DNA of 64,000 nt from Mangrovimonas sp. ST2L15 (GCF_001280515.1 NZ_LBIQ01000030.1:1506501-1570500), one strand, 5' to 3'. Numbered from the stretch's first letter, positions 17,819-26,763 are shown. Translations and numbers: made by a program. The notes: generated by a model not told the origin, from the sequence alone.

Positions 17819-18211
17819 GTGAAAATTTTGACACATCAACTCACCGCTTTAATCTTGGTGGGTATCTTGCTTTTTAATAACCTCAATACGGTAGTGATTG
17901 TGGTCAATTTTTTGGCCAACCAAGAACTTATTTCCAAAACTTTATGTGTTCAAAAGGATAACCAGCAGGGGTGTAATGGGAAATGTCATCTAAAAAAGCA
18001 GCTGGCCCAAAATGAAACTGGAGCAGAGAAACAAACACCGCTTCCAGAACTAAAAAGGTTAAGTTTGGATGCTTTTTTTATCTCAGAAATTCATGTGGTT
18101 GAGCCCCAACAATGTTTATGTTTAAGCACAAAACATGCTTCTGTATATAAAATCCCTTTTTTATATGAGAGCTTTATTTCTATAGAGACACCACCTCCCA
18201 ATTTCGGTTAA
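17819..18211 (+). CDS. Small Cys-rich membrane-anchored protein of a copper-uptake locus
   Basis: A 130-residue protein from a GTG start. It has one N-terminal hydrophobic segment (about 8-30), then a Cys cluster: Cys43, C52-N-G-K-C56-H57-L-K-K. A CLC motif sits near residue 100, and there is a Pro-rich end (PPPNF). The NGKCHLKKQL block recurs in Bacteroidota proteins next to copper-type TonB receptors (family knowledge). I infer a periplasmic metal-binding or sensing role, since it heads an operon with a Met/His lipoprotein and an OprC-like receptor. No other start codon preserves the membrane segment. Confidence 0.65.
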   Translation: MKILTHQLTALILVGILLFNNLNTVVIVVNFLANQELISKTLCVQKDNQQGCNGKCHLKKQLAQNETGAEKQTPLPELKRLSLDAFFISEIHVVEPQQCLCLSTKHASVYKIPFLYESFISIETPPPNFG

Positions 18212-18347
18212 TTCATATTTACAAATAGAAAGGAATCACACTTGCTTAAAAAAGTTGTGGTGACTTCGTGTATTATCAATTTAAGTTAAGGGCTGTTTGG
18301 GCTAAGAACCTCAGGAAGCACTTGACCTACCATAAATTTGAATTAAA

Positions 18348-19193
18348 ATGAAATTAAAATATATATACCCAATTATTTTATTGGTGTTATTTTCTGTGGC
18401 CTGCTCAGAAGATGATACTGAATTTTTTCCAACCAACGAACTTGAGGGACTAACCAAGATTCAAGAACTTTCCAATGACTCCCATGTCGTAGAACTTTAC
18501 AGTAAATCGGGAACGCTTTCGACAGGATATAATGTGGTAAGTGTTAGAATCAAGAATCTATCCAATAACACGTATGTAGAAAACGCGGAGATCACTTGGT
18601 TACCAGTCATGCAAATGCCGACTATGAATCACTCCTGTCCTAAATCTGATCCAGTGCAAGTGGCAAATATGAATGCCCTATATCAAGGTTTTATGATTTA
18701 TCAAATGACCAATAGCGATGGATCTGGATGGTCGCTTACCATAGATTATACTATCGATGATGTCTCTTATACCGTTAGTTCTGAACTTATGGTTTTTCAA
18801 AGCAATTTACAAAACGTCAGTAGTTTTATGGGTAGTGATGATTCTCGCTATGTTGTAGCTCTAATAGAACCAGAAGCGCCAATCATTGGAATTAATGAGA
18901 TGGTTGTTGGTGTCTACAAAATGGAGACCATGATGTCATTTCCGGTAGTTGAAAATTATTTGTTGACTTTAGATCCTAGAATGCCAGGAATGGGAAATCA
19001 CAGTTCGCCCAATAATACCGATTTGACATATCAAGTTGAGGATGAGTTGTACCGAGGAAACTTGTCACTAACCATGACCGGTTATTGGGTGCTTAATCTG
19101 AAATTGTTGAATGAATTAGGAGATGTTTTAAAAGGAGAAGATGTTACCGAAGACAACACACAAAGCAGTTTGTATTTTGAAATGGAATTCTAG
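18348..19193 (+). CDS. Met/His-motif lipoprotein with two YtkA-like domains, putative copper binding
   Basis: A 281-residue exported lipoprotein (VACS, Cys19). Two similar beta-sandwich halves each carry a metal-type motif: M88-x-M90-P-T-M93-N-H95-S-C97 in the first and M212-P-G-M215-G-N-H218-S in the second. Such MPxM...H motifs occur in YtkA/FixH-like and other copper-handling proteins. Its 3' end overlaps the TonB receptor gene, so the products are coupled. I infer a surface or periplasmic Cu-binding partner of that receptor. Confidence 0.7.
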   Translation: MKLKYIYPIILLVLFSVACSEDDTEFFPTNELEGLTKIQELSNDSHVVELYSKSGTLSTGYNVVSVRIKNLSNNTYVENAEITWLPVMQMPTMNHSCPKSDPVQVANMNALYQGFMIYQMTNSDGSGWSLTIDYTIDDVSYTVSSELMVFQSNLQNVSSFMGSDDSRYVVALIEPEAPIIGINEMVVGVYKMETMMSFPVVENYLLTLDPRMPGMGNHSSPNNTDLTYQVEDELYRGNLSLTMTGYWVLNLKLLNELGDVLKGEDVTEDNTQSSLYFEMEF

Positions 19194-21183
19194 GTTTACC
19201 ACCGTTCTTTTCATGTTTTTTGGTTTTTATTCTTGGTCACAAGAAGTTGAGCCAAGGGTATCACCTGATACGCTTAATTTACAGGAAGTTATTGTTCTAG
19301 CTCCGCATAAATTAAATCATTACAAGCAAGATAAACCCTTGTCAAGTATTGATGATTATTTGGAAAAGGCCCAACGAGTGGGCATGATCAAACGAGGTCG
19401 ATATGCTTGGGAGCCAAGTTTGAATAACATGACAAGCGAGCGTCTCAATGTTACCATTGATGGCATGTATGTTTTTGGAGCCTGTACCGATAAAATGGAT
19501 CCCATCACCTCCTATGTGGATGTGTCCAATATTGAACAGGTGACCATTTCCTCTGGACAGGAGGGTACAGAACATGGACATAATATTGGAGGCGCTATCG
19601 ATTTGAAATTTCCAGAAGCGAAATACGGCCCTAAAAAGTTTAAATCGAGTCTGGATTTGGGTTATGAAACCAACGGAAACTATAAAACTACGGGGATGGA
19701 CTTAGCTTATACCAATACCTCATTTTATTTGAATTTAGATGGTATTTACAGGCACGCAGATAATTATGAGGCCGGTGGCCAAGAAGAAGTGCTTTATTCT
19801 CAATTTGAGAAATACAATGTATCGGGTCAAATGGGGTATCTGTTCAATGCACATCATGCATTAGAAGCTCATTTTATCTATGATAAAGCCACAGATGTTG
19901 GATATCCTGCGCTACCCATGGATGTTTCTTTGGCAGAAGCTCTGATTGGTTCAATTGGCCATAACTACCAAAGTGATTCCACTTTAGTCAAGCAATGGGA
20001 AACCAAACTCTATGCAAACACCGTTACCCATATAATGGACGATTCCCAGCGTGTAGATGTACCTATTAGGATGGATATGCCAGGTTGGAGCGATACATAT
20101 GGTTTTTATAGTAAACTTCAAGCTGAGCGATTTCATCACGATTTAAGCTTGAATCTGAATGGGTATTATAACCGGTCCTTGGCAGAAATGACTATGTACC
20201 CCAATGATTCTTCTCAACCTAGTATGTTTATGTATACCTGGCCCGATGTAAGAACATGGTACACGGGATTGTATGTGGAAGATCGTTACCGTTTTACTCC
20301 TTCAAAAATTTTGTCGGCATCTATGAGGTTAGGATACCAAAACAACCGAGTTGCTAATGACGAAGGATTAGAAAGTTTGAAAATCTTTTATCCAAATATG
20401 GGAGATGATAAAAATAGGATGCTATTTGCTTTTTCATCTAATTACCATTTTGTTAAGAAGGACTTTGATGCTATTTTTGGTTTGGGTTACGGGGAAAGGG
20501 CGCCCTCGGTCAGTGAGGGATATGGGTTTTACTTGTTCAATAGTTTTGATCGATTTGATTATATAGGGAATCCAAACTTGGCGAATGAAAAATCCCTCGA
20601 GGCTCAGTTCAAAACCAATTACCGTTTGGATCACTTTCAGATTGGGTTGGAGGCTTCCTATTTCCATATTAAGGATTATGTGATAGGTGAGATAGACCCA
20701 AACTTAAGTGCTATGACCATAGGGGCTAATGGCGTTAAACAATATAGTGCTTTGGATTATGCAACTATTTTTGATGTATATCTTCATGCGAATTTCCAAT
20801 TCTTTAAACGGTTTTTAGTACATAGTGCTCTGGGGTATAATTATGGTAAAGGCAGTCATGGAGGGAACCTGCCTTTAATTAAGCCCTTTTCTTATATAGC
20901 TGAGGTATCTTATACCGCTCCTTATTTCAACGTGGCTATTCAGTTGCAAGGAAATGGTAACCAAAGCAGGTATGGTTACAATTATGGGGAAGATGAAACT
21001 CCAGCCTATGGTATCCTGAATATGAATTTGGGACATGTTGTCCCTTTCCATTCTAATAAACTGGTGTTCAAATATGGTATAGAAAATGTTTTAGATACCT
21101 ATTATTCAACCTATGCCGATTGGAATAACATACCTCGGGAAGGAAGAAACTTCTATATTAATTTGTCTGTGGTTATGAATTGA
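19141..21183 (+). CDS. TonB-dependent receptor, OprC-like copper importer
   Basis: A 680-residue outer-membrane receptor: signal peptide (cleavage after SWSQ), plug (about 45-165), then a 22-strand-type barrel ending in an aromatic-rich C-terminus. The plug has C115-T-D-K-M119 followed by DP, the CxxxM half of the OprC copper site. The barrel has H297-I-M299, matching the HxM half. Their spacing (178 residues from M119 to H297) is close to that I recall in Pseudomonas OprC. The ATG at 19141 overlaps the lipoprotein gene by 53 nt. A TTG at 19177 would give a more standard signal peptide, so the start is uncertain. Confidence 0.88.
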   Translation: MLPKTTHKAVCILKWNSRFTTVLFMFFGFYSWSQEVEPRVSPDTLNLQEVIVLAPHKLNHYKQDKPLSSIDDYLEKAQRVGMIKRGRYAWEPSLNNMTSERLNVTIDGMYVFGACTDKMDPITSYVDVSNIEQVTISSGQEGTEHGHNIGGAIDLKFPEAKYGPKKFKSSLDLGYETNGNYKTTGMDLAYTNTSFYLNLDGIYRHADNYEAGGQEEVLYSQFEKYNVSGQMGYLFNAHHALEAHFIYDKATDVGYPALPMDVSLAEALIGSIGHNYQSDSTLVKQWETKLYANTVTHIMDDSQRVDVPIRMDMPGWSDTYGFYSKLQAERFHHDLSLNLNGYYNRSLAEMTMYPNDSSQPSMFMYTWPDVRTWYTGLYVEDRYRFTPSKILSASMRLGYQNNRVANDEGLESLKIFYPNMGDDKNRMLFAFSSNYHFVKKDFDAIFGLGYGERAPSVSEGYGFYLFNSFDRFDYIGNPNLANEKSLEAQFKTNYRLDHFQIGLEASYFHIKDYVIGEIDPNLSAMTIGANGVKQYSALDYATIFDVYLHANFQFFKRFLVHSALGYNYGKGSHGGNLPLIKPFSYIAEVSYTAPYFNVAIQLQGNGNQSRYGYNYGEDETPAYGILNMNLGHVVPFHSNKLVFKYGIENVLDTYYSTYADWNNIPREGRNFYINLSVVMN

Positions 21184-21281
21184 TATTTAGAAATTAGAGC
21201 GAGTGTTCTTCTTTTGATAGAATTTTGGTTCCAGGTTTAAACCTTTCATGTGACCTATTGTTTCATGAAAAGCTAAAGATA

Positions 21282-21326
21282 AAGACTGTATTTTAAGATT
21301 ATTTTAAAATACAGTCTTCTTTTATA
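21282..21326. terminator. Long AT-rich inverted repeat, probable terminator
   Basis: AAGACTGTATTTTAA and its exact complement TTAAAATACAGTCTT form a 15-bp stem around a 10-nt AT spacer, followed by CTTTT. It lies about 100 nt after the receptor stop and ends the copper operon. Confidence 0.7.
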
Positions 21327-21377
21327 AGCGTGAATAATCCTAAATTTGTTAGAATCACACCCTTAAGGTGATTTTAT

Positions 21378-22241
21378 ATGAAGATAGCAAAGATTCTTAT
21401 ATTAGTTGGAGGCCTTATTATTTCAGGACTATTTATTTCCTTGATAGCTGAACCAAATTTTTACAGTCAGATTGAGCCCAAAGAAAAATATCATTATACA
21501 ACGATAAAGACATGGGATGTACCAGGAGTTCTAGAGGAGATATCTGGTATTTTTTGGTTAGGGGATCAAAAAATGGCAACCATTCAAGATGAGGATGGTG
21601 TTATTTTTATCTATGATTTGAAAGCTAAAAAGATAAGTGAAGAAATACCATTTGATAAAGGAGGAGATTATGAGGCTTTGGCCATTGTGGATGATGTGGC
21701 TTATGTTATGAGAAGTGACGGAAAGTTGATTGCGATATCAAATTATATGGATGAGGATAGGGAGTTAAAAGTATATGATTCATTTTTTGATGAAGAAAAT
21801 GATATGGAATCCCTCACGTATGATAAAAAACACCATCGCTTGCTTATGATTGCTAAGGATGAAGACCCCAATTTTAAAAAGACTAAAGGGATTTATGCCT
21901 TTGATTTGAACAGTAAAAAATTCTTGTCAAAACCCGTTGTTTCTATTGATTTTAAGGATGATGGTTTTAAAGATTATAGACATAAGGACGCCTATAAAAC
22001 GTTTCGACCATCTGATATGGCCATCGACCCAAAGTCAGGAGATTATTATCTTTTAGAAGGTGTTGATCCGAAAGTCTTGATTTTAAATTCGCAGGGTGAT
22101 TTTAAATCTATCTACAAATTGGATAATGATGATTTTGAGCAACCTGAAGGTATCACCTTTGATAATTATGGTGAATTATATATCTCCAATGAAGCTGTAA
22201 ATCATTCGGCGAATATTATACAGCTTCGATTAGATAAGTAA
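21378..22241 (+). CDS. SdiA-regulated-type beta-propeller protein
   Basis: A 287-residue protein with an N-terminal signal/anchor helix (about 5-25) and a propeller domain of the SdiA-regulated family. Typical elements are VLEEISGIFWLGDQKMATIQDEDG, FDKGGDYEALAIVDDVAYVMRSDG, FRPSDMAIDPKSGDYYLLEGVDPK and FEQPEGITFDNYGELYISNEA. Exported or anchored at the inner membrane. The family's function is unknown. Alone, between a terminator and a converging gene. Confidence 0.85.
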   Translation: MKIAKILILVGGLIISGLFISLIAEPNFYSQIEPKEKYHYTTIKTWDVPGVLEEISGIFWLGDQKMATIQDEDGVIFIYDLKAKKISEEIPFDKGGDYEALAIVDDVAYVMRSDGKLIAISNYMDEDRELKVYDSFFDEENDMESLTYDKKHHRLLMIAKDEDPNFKKTKGIYAFDLNSKKFLSKPVVSIDFKDDGFKDYRHKDAYKTFRPSDMAIDPKSGDYYLLEGVDPKVLILNSQGDFKSIYKLDNDDFEQPEGITFDNYGELYISNEAVNHSANIIQLRLDK

Positions 22242-22271
22242 GGTTGTTTATGATTTATTTTTTTAAGAGCA

Positions 22272-23639
22272 TTATTTATTAATGTAAACGGCTTTTTTGT
22301 TTACAAACTCCATAATGCCTTCTATCGAGAGTTCCCGGCCATAACCAGAAGCTTTGGTACCTCCAAATGGCAATCTTGGGTCTGACTTAACCATTTCGTT
22401 AATGAAGAAAGAGCCATCTTCAATGCTGCCAATTCTTTCATAGGCATCATCAATATCTTCAGTAAATACCATAGTTCCTAATCCAAATCTTGTGTTGGAG
22501 GCCAGTTTATAGGCTTGGTCCTTATCTTTGACTTTCATAATGGCTGCTACCGGGCCAAAAGTTTCTTCAGTAAAAATGGGCATGTCCTCAGTGACATCAG
22601 TAATCACTGTAGGTTGATAATAGGCTTTATCTCGATGGTTACCATAGGCAACCACGGCACCTTTATCTACAGACTTTTCTACTTGTTTAAAGAGTTCTTC
22701 AGCCAAGTCCTCCCTGGCAAGCACCCCAACTTCAGTTTTCTCTTTTTCTGGATCACCAGAATTCAGGTTTGAGACTTTTTCTAAGAAACGGGCTAAGAAT
22801 TCATCATATATTTTTTCCTCAACTATAAATCTTTTGGCGGCTATGCAACTTTGTCCTGAGTTTTGCATTCTAGCATTGACCATAGTATCTAAATAGGTGT
22901 CCAAATTGGCATCATTTAAAACGATACAAGCGTTATTCCCCCCAAGTTCTAGAACCAATTTTTTTAAGTTTTTACCAGCAATTTCGGCAATTTTCCTGCC
23001 TGCTCCTTCACTTCCCGTTAAGGATATGGCTTTAATGCGGTCATCAGAAATTAACTGTTCGATAGCATCATGTTTTGCCAATACCGTTTGGAAACATCCT
23101 TCGGGGTATCCAGCATCTTCAAAAAGGTTTTGAATTAATAAAGCGCAACCCGAAACGTTGGAGGCGTGTTTTAAGATAGCTGTGTTACCCGCTGTAAGTG
23201 TTGGTACGGCAAATCTCATAACTTGCCAAAAGGGGAAGTTCCAAGGCATAATGGCTAGGATGGTTCCCATGGGGTCATAACTGATAAAACTCTCCTTGGC
23301 TTCTGTTTCAATCAAGGCGTCGGCTAAAAACTGATCGGCATTTTTGGCATAGAAGTCACATAACCACGCGCATTTTTCTACTTCGGCTTTGCTCTGGGAA
23401 ATGGGTTTACCTACTTCTTGGGTCATAAGCAACCCGTAGGAATCCCTATTTTTTCTTAAAAGTTTAGCTAATTTCTTTAGCAGTTTGGTTCGCTTGGATA
23501 TATCAGTTTCTTTCCAAACCTTAAAGGTACTGTCGGCCTTTGCTAATATATGTTCTATATTTTGTTTGGTATGTAAGTTATAGGTTTGTAAAATTTTACC
23601 TGAGTAAGGATTTATAGTAGTGATATTGGATGTTTCCAT
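22272..23639 (-). CDS. NAD(P)-dependent aldehyde dehydrogenase (succinate-semialdehyde type)
   Basis: A 455-residue ALDH superfamily enzyme. The catalytic set is in place: N134 (MPWNFPFW), K157, E231 (ELGGNN) and nucleophile C265 (GQSCIAAKR). The length and LPFGGTKASGYGRE end match the shorter succinate-semialdehyde/lactaldehyde group (GabD/YneI type), but specificity is not certain. Monocistronic on the minus strand. Confidence 0.93.
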   Translation of the reverse strand: METSNITTINPYSGKILQTYNLHTKQNIEHILAKADSTFKVWKETDISKRTKLLKKLAKLLRKNRDSYGLLMTQEVGKPISQSKAEVEKCAWLCDFYAKNADQFLADALIETEAKESFISYDPMGTILAIMPWNFPFWQVMRFAVPTLTAGNTAILKHASNVSGCALLIQNLFEDAGYPEGCFQTVLAKHDAIEQLISDDRIKAISLTGSEGAGRKIAEIAGKNLKKLVLELGGNNACIVLNDANLDTYLDTMVNARMQNSGQSCIAAKRFIVEEKIYDEFLARFLEKVSNLNSGDPEKEKTEVGVLAREDLAEELFKQVEKSVDKGAVVAYGNHRDKAYYQPTVITDVTEDMPIFTEETFGPVAAIMKVKDKDQAYKLASNTRFGLGTMVFTEDIDDAYERIGSIEDGSFFINEMVKSDPRLPFGGTKASGYGRELSIEGIMEFVNKKAVYINK

Positions 23640-23881
23640 GGGATTGAATTTTAATAGTAAGTTAGGATTAATCTTCTAAAATGAAGAATGCTTTGACTTA
23701 ATATTAACGTTTGAAAAGGAGAAAAGTTAAATAGTATTAAAAATGATTCATTGTGTTTTTAAATGCTTATTTTTTAAAGAGTTAAGTCTAAAATTTTATA
23801 AATTCTTTAACGACATTGAGTAAGTAATTTCTTAATTTAGAGTCATAAAACTTATTGTCTAATTTAAAACGAACGAAAATT

Positions 23882-24217
23882 ATGGGAAAAGATAGCAGCA
23901 CGATGTTAGGTCTTTTGGCTGGAACAGCAATTGGAGCAACTCTTGGTATTTTATTTGCGCCAGATAAAGGTGAAAAAACAAGAAAGAAAATTGCAGATGA
24001 AGCCAATATAGCCAAAGAGCGTCTTACGGAAAATGCAATGCATTTAAAAGATGCTGTGGTAAGTGGTGTTTCTACAAAAAAGCAAACTTTGGATGAGCAA
24101 GTTGAACATATTGTTTCTGATGCCAGTCATAAGGCTGAAGATGTTATTACAACTTTGGAAAGAAAACTTGCAGATTTAAAAGCTAAGAATAAAAAATATC
24201 AAAAACCAGTCGTTTAA
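23882..24217 (+). CDS. YtxH domain-containing protein
   Basis: A 111-residue protein. It opens with a Gly/Ala-rich hydrophobic segment (MLGLLAGTAIGATLGILFAPDKGEKTRKKI), the YtxH signature (given here over residues 7-36), and continues as a long amphipathic helix. Linked to general stress and envelope function in other bacteria. I chose the ATG at 23882 rather than the upstream one at 23855 because the signature then starts at the usual distance. The stop overlaps the next start (taATGa). Confidence 0.88.
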   Translation: MGKDSSTMLGLLAGTAIGATLGILFAPDKGEKTRKKIADEANIAKERLTENAMHLKDAVVSGVSTKKQTLDEQVEHIVSDASHKAEDVITTLERKLADLKAKNKKYQKPVV

Positions 24218-24567
24218 TGAGTAACGTTTTTGAGTCGATTAGTGAAAATTCTTCCAAAGCAACCGACCTTGGGGAGAAATATATAAAGAATACTCAGGAC
24301 TACATTAAACTTAAAGTTTTTCAACAACTTACTATTTCAATTAGTATGGTTGTAAAAATGTTTATAGTGGGGAGCCTATGTTTTGTAGGCTCTCTATTTC
24401 TAGCTGCGGCAGCAGCTTGGTCCTTTGGAAAACTTTTAGGCAGTTTAGCCTTAGGTTGTCTTGTGGTGGCTTTTTTATTCTTTATTTTGGGCTTGATAGC
24501 CTATCAATTCAGGCAAAAAATCAATTCAGTGATTATCACCAAAATGTCTGAAAAATTCTTCAATTAA
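24217..24567 (+). CDS. Phage holin family-like membrane protein
   Basis: A 116-residue protein with an amphipathic N-terminus and two transmembrane helices (about 45-70 and 75-98), matching the family named after Actinobacterial holin-X (PF07332-like). Despite the name there is no phage context. In Bacteroidota it travels with YtxH and a small DUF6327-like protein as an envelope-stress trio, as here, with 1-nt overlap upstream and a 4-nt gap downstream. Confidence 0.82.
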   Translation: MSNVFESISENSSKATDLGEKYIKNTQDYIKLKVFQQLTISISMVVKMFIVGSLCFVGSLFLAAAAAWSFGKLLGSLALGCLVVAFLFFILGLIAYQFRQKINSVIITKMSEKFFN

Positions 24568-24571
24568 CATT

Positions 24572-24784
24572 ATGAATAAAAATTACCAATCTTTTGAAGA
24601 CATAGAATATGATTTAAAACGTCTCAAGTTAGAGCGCCAAATCATACAGGAAGAACTGAAGGGGGTCCGTAACGATTTACAGGACGATTTGACGCCTGCC
24701 AATTGGGTTCAAACCGTATTTAGTGCGTTTAGCAAGTTTGGACTTTTTATGCTTATGAAAAAATTCTTGACAAAAAGCAAGTAA
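24572..24784 (+). CDS. Small DUF6327-like protein
   Basis: A 70-residue protein with a charged helical N-terminal half (FEDIEYDLKRLKLERQIIQEEL) and a hydrophobic C-terminal stretch (VFSAFSKFGLFMLMKKFL). The pattern fits the short DUF6327 proteins that follow YtxH and holin-like genes. Likely membrane-associated. Function unknown. Confidence 0.7.
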   Translation: MNKNYQSFEDIEYDLKRLKLERQIIQEELKGVRNDLQDDLTPANWVQTVFSAFSKFGLFMLMKKFLTKSK

Positions 24785-24832
24785 TTCCTTTTTCCTTGCT
24801 GAAATTATTAAAATTCAAAATCTATTTTAACA

Positions 24833-25267
24833 ATGAACATATTTGAAGCTATTAGAAAAGATCACGACATTCAAAGAGATTTACTAGACAAATTAGTTGA
24901 TACTTCTGGTGATAGCAAAAAAAGGGATGAACTCTTCAAAAAAATAAAAAAAGAACTTCAGGTGCATGCCAATGCTGAAGAAAGACATTATTACAAGCCT
25001 TTGATAGATGTAGATGTCATGCAGGAAAAAGCCAGACATGGTATAGCAGAACATCATGAAATAGATGAACTAATAGAGGAACTTGAAGAAACTGAATATG
25101 ATTCTTCGGCATGGTTAAAAATAGCCAAGGATTTAAAGCATAAAGTAGAGCATCATTTGGAAGACGAAGAGCATAAATTCTTTCAGCTTTCCGGTAAGGT
25201 TCTTTCAGAAAACCAGAAAACCGCTTTAGCCAAGGATTATATGGATTATATGGAGGAGAACAGGTAG
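24833..25267 (+). CDS. Hemerythrin domain-containing protein
   Basis: A 144-residue four-helix bundle of the HHE cation-binding type. Candidate di-iron ligands are in IRKDHDIQRDLL, HANAEERHYYKPL, GIAEHHEIDELI and HKVEHHLEDEEHKFF. Such proteins bind oxygen, NO or iron and are associated with oxidative or nitrosative stress. It follows the YtxH trio by 48 nt. Confidence 0.93.
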   Translation: MNIFEAIRKDHDIQRDLLDKLVDTSGDSKKRDELFKKIKKELQVHANAEERHYYKPLIDVDVMQEKARHGIAEHHEIDELIEELEETEYDSSAWLKIAKDLKHKVEHHLEDEEHKFFQLSGKVLSENQKTALAKDYMDYMEENR

Positions 25268-25276
25268 TTTGAATAA

Positions 25277-26353
25277 ATGGCCGATATAAAAATTTCCAAG
25301 CGTCTTCTTTTGAAAATGGCTAATGAACCACAAGCCATAATCGAAAAATTTAATCTTATCTATGTTCATCAAGGAAGGTTATCCATTAAAAGGAAGAAAT
25401 CTCCTAATGGATTTATTTATTTGAAAAAAGGTAAGCAGTTGCAGAGTAAAAAGCAACTAGATAGAATTAAGGCTTTGGTCATTCCTCCGGCATGGGAAAA
25501 AGTGAGGATAACACATTTAAAAAATGGCCATTTACAAGCTGTAGGTAGAGATGCACGTAGTAGAAAACAGTATCGTTATCATCCGTTATGGACCAAGCTT
25601 AGAAACCAGACTAAATTTTACAAAATGGCTGAATTTGGGGGGAGTTTGTCCCAGATCAGAGAACGAACCGACCAAGACTTAAAAATGGAAGGTTGGCCAA
25701 AAGATAAAGTTCTTGCTTTGGTCATCAATTTAATGGAAGAAACTAGAATAAGAATTGGTAATTCGTATTACGCCAAAAACAATAAATCGTATGGCTTGAC
25801 TACGCTTCGATCCAAACATGTTCACCTTTATAGAAACAAAATGTACTTTGAGTTTGTTGGTAAAAAAGGAAAGCAGCACAAGGTCACCCTGCGAAATAAG
25901 AAATTGATTAAACTAATTATGCAATGTGAAGAGATTCCAGGGTGGGAATTGTTTCAATATTTTGATGAGAATGGAGAGAAAAGGACTATTGATAGTGGGA
26001 TGGTGAACGAATACTTGTTTGAAATTACAGGTCGTAATTTTACCGCTAAAGATTTTCGTACTTGGTCAGGATCTCTGGTTTTCTTTGAAGCCTTACGTGA
26101 ATTGGAGTTACCAACAAATGAAAAAGAAATCAAAGCGAACTTGATAACAGCCTATGATGTGACTTCCAAAGCACTGGGGAATACACGTTCTGTTTGTCAA
26201 AAATATTACGTTCACCCTTGTTTGCCAGAAGCTTATATCAATGAATCCTTATTTGATACTCAAGTTAAAAAAGAAAAGAATAACCATCAAGGACTATCTG
26301 AAAACGAATGGGTTCTTCTAAATTTGATAAAAAAATATAAAGTACAAGTTTAA
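25277..26353 (+). CDS. DNA topoisomerase IB (poxvirus/eukaryotic type)
   Basis: A 358-residue type IB topoisomerase, which relaxes supercoils through a 3'-phosphotyrosine. The N-terminal domain carries IPPAWEKVRI and GRDARSRKQYRYHPLW. The catalytic domain has RIGNSYYAKNNKSYGLTTLRSKHV with the basic catalytic residues, FTAKDFRTWSGS, and the C-terminal tyrosine region SVCQKYYVHP. Length matches bacterial TopIB. It begins 10 nt after the hemerythrin gene and its stop overlaps the converging ArsC-like gene by 4 nt. Confidence 0.94.
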   Translation: MADIKISKRLLLKMANEPQAIIEKFNLIYVHQGRLSIKRKKSPNGFIYLKKGKQLQSKKQLDRIKALVIPPAWEKVRITHLKNGHLQAVGRDARSRKQYRYHPLWTKLRNQTKFYKMAEFGGSLSQIRERTDQDLKMEGWPKDKVLALVINLMEETRIRIGNSYYAKNNKSYGLTTLRSKHVHLYRNKMYFEFVGKKGKQHKVTLRNKKLIKLIMQCEEIPGWELFQYFDENGEKRTIDSGMVNEYLFEITGRNFTAKDFRTWSGSLVFFEALRELELPTNEKEIKANLITAYDVTSKALGNTRSVCQKYYVHPCLPEAYINESLFDTQVKKEKNNHQGLSENEWVLLNLIKKYKVQV

Positions 26354-26763
26354 ATGTATTTATTCTCGTCAATGGCTTCACTGTCTGCATCCAAATATTT
26401 TACGATATCAGAAGGATTATTTAACTGTAAATATTTCTCTCCAAAAATTAAGATAGGGTAGGCCAATACTTCAGGATGTTTATTCAAGATCTTGATCCAA
26501 TCATTTTCATCCAAATCTAAATCTTCATCATAGTTTTCAGTAAATATGGGATGATGCTTGTCAATTAATTCTCCTATGGTTTTATGTAAACCGTCAGCCA
26601 ATTCCTTCCATTGGGTTCCTGTAACCTTTGTTTGAAGTATATCAATCGTCAATAATTCATGGTCTGAAGCTTTTAGGTAGCCAAGTACTTGCTTCCCTAA
26701 ACTGGATTGCGAATTGAAGAATAGTTTATTAGTGCTTTTGTTGGTAGAAATCACAGACATCAT
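26350..26763 (-). CDS. ArsC/Spx-fold protein lacking all cysteines
   Basis: A 137-residue protein with the thioredoxin-like arsenate-reductase layout (LFFNSQSSLGKQVLGYLKAS, LLTIDILQTKVTGTQWKELA, YPILIFGEKY). The usual CxxS or CxxSRK active site is replaced by SQSSLGK, and the whole sequence contains no cysteine, so it cannot be a thiol reductase. A binding or regulatory role is possible. Either of two adjacent ATGs (26763 or 26760) could be the start. Confidence 0.7.
   Translation of the reverse strand: MMSVISTNKSTNKLFFNSQSSLGKQVLGYLKASDHELLTIDILQTKVTGTQWKELADGLHKTIGELIDKHHPIFTENYDEDLDLDENDWIKILNKHPEVLAYPILIFGEKYLQLNNPSDIVKYLDADSEAIDENKYI

Noticed and set aside
24217-24567. Prophage signal from a holin-like gene
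   Set aside because: The holin-type name is a family label only; no other phage gene nearby and the YtxH context is a stress cluster.
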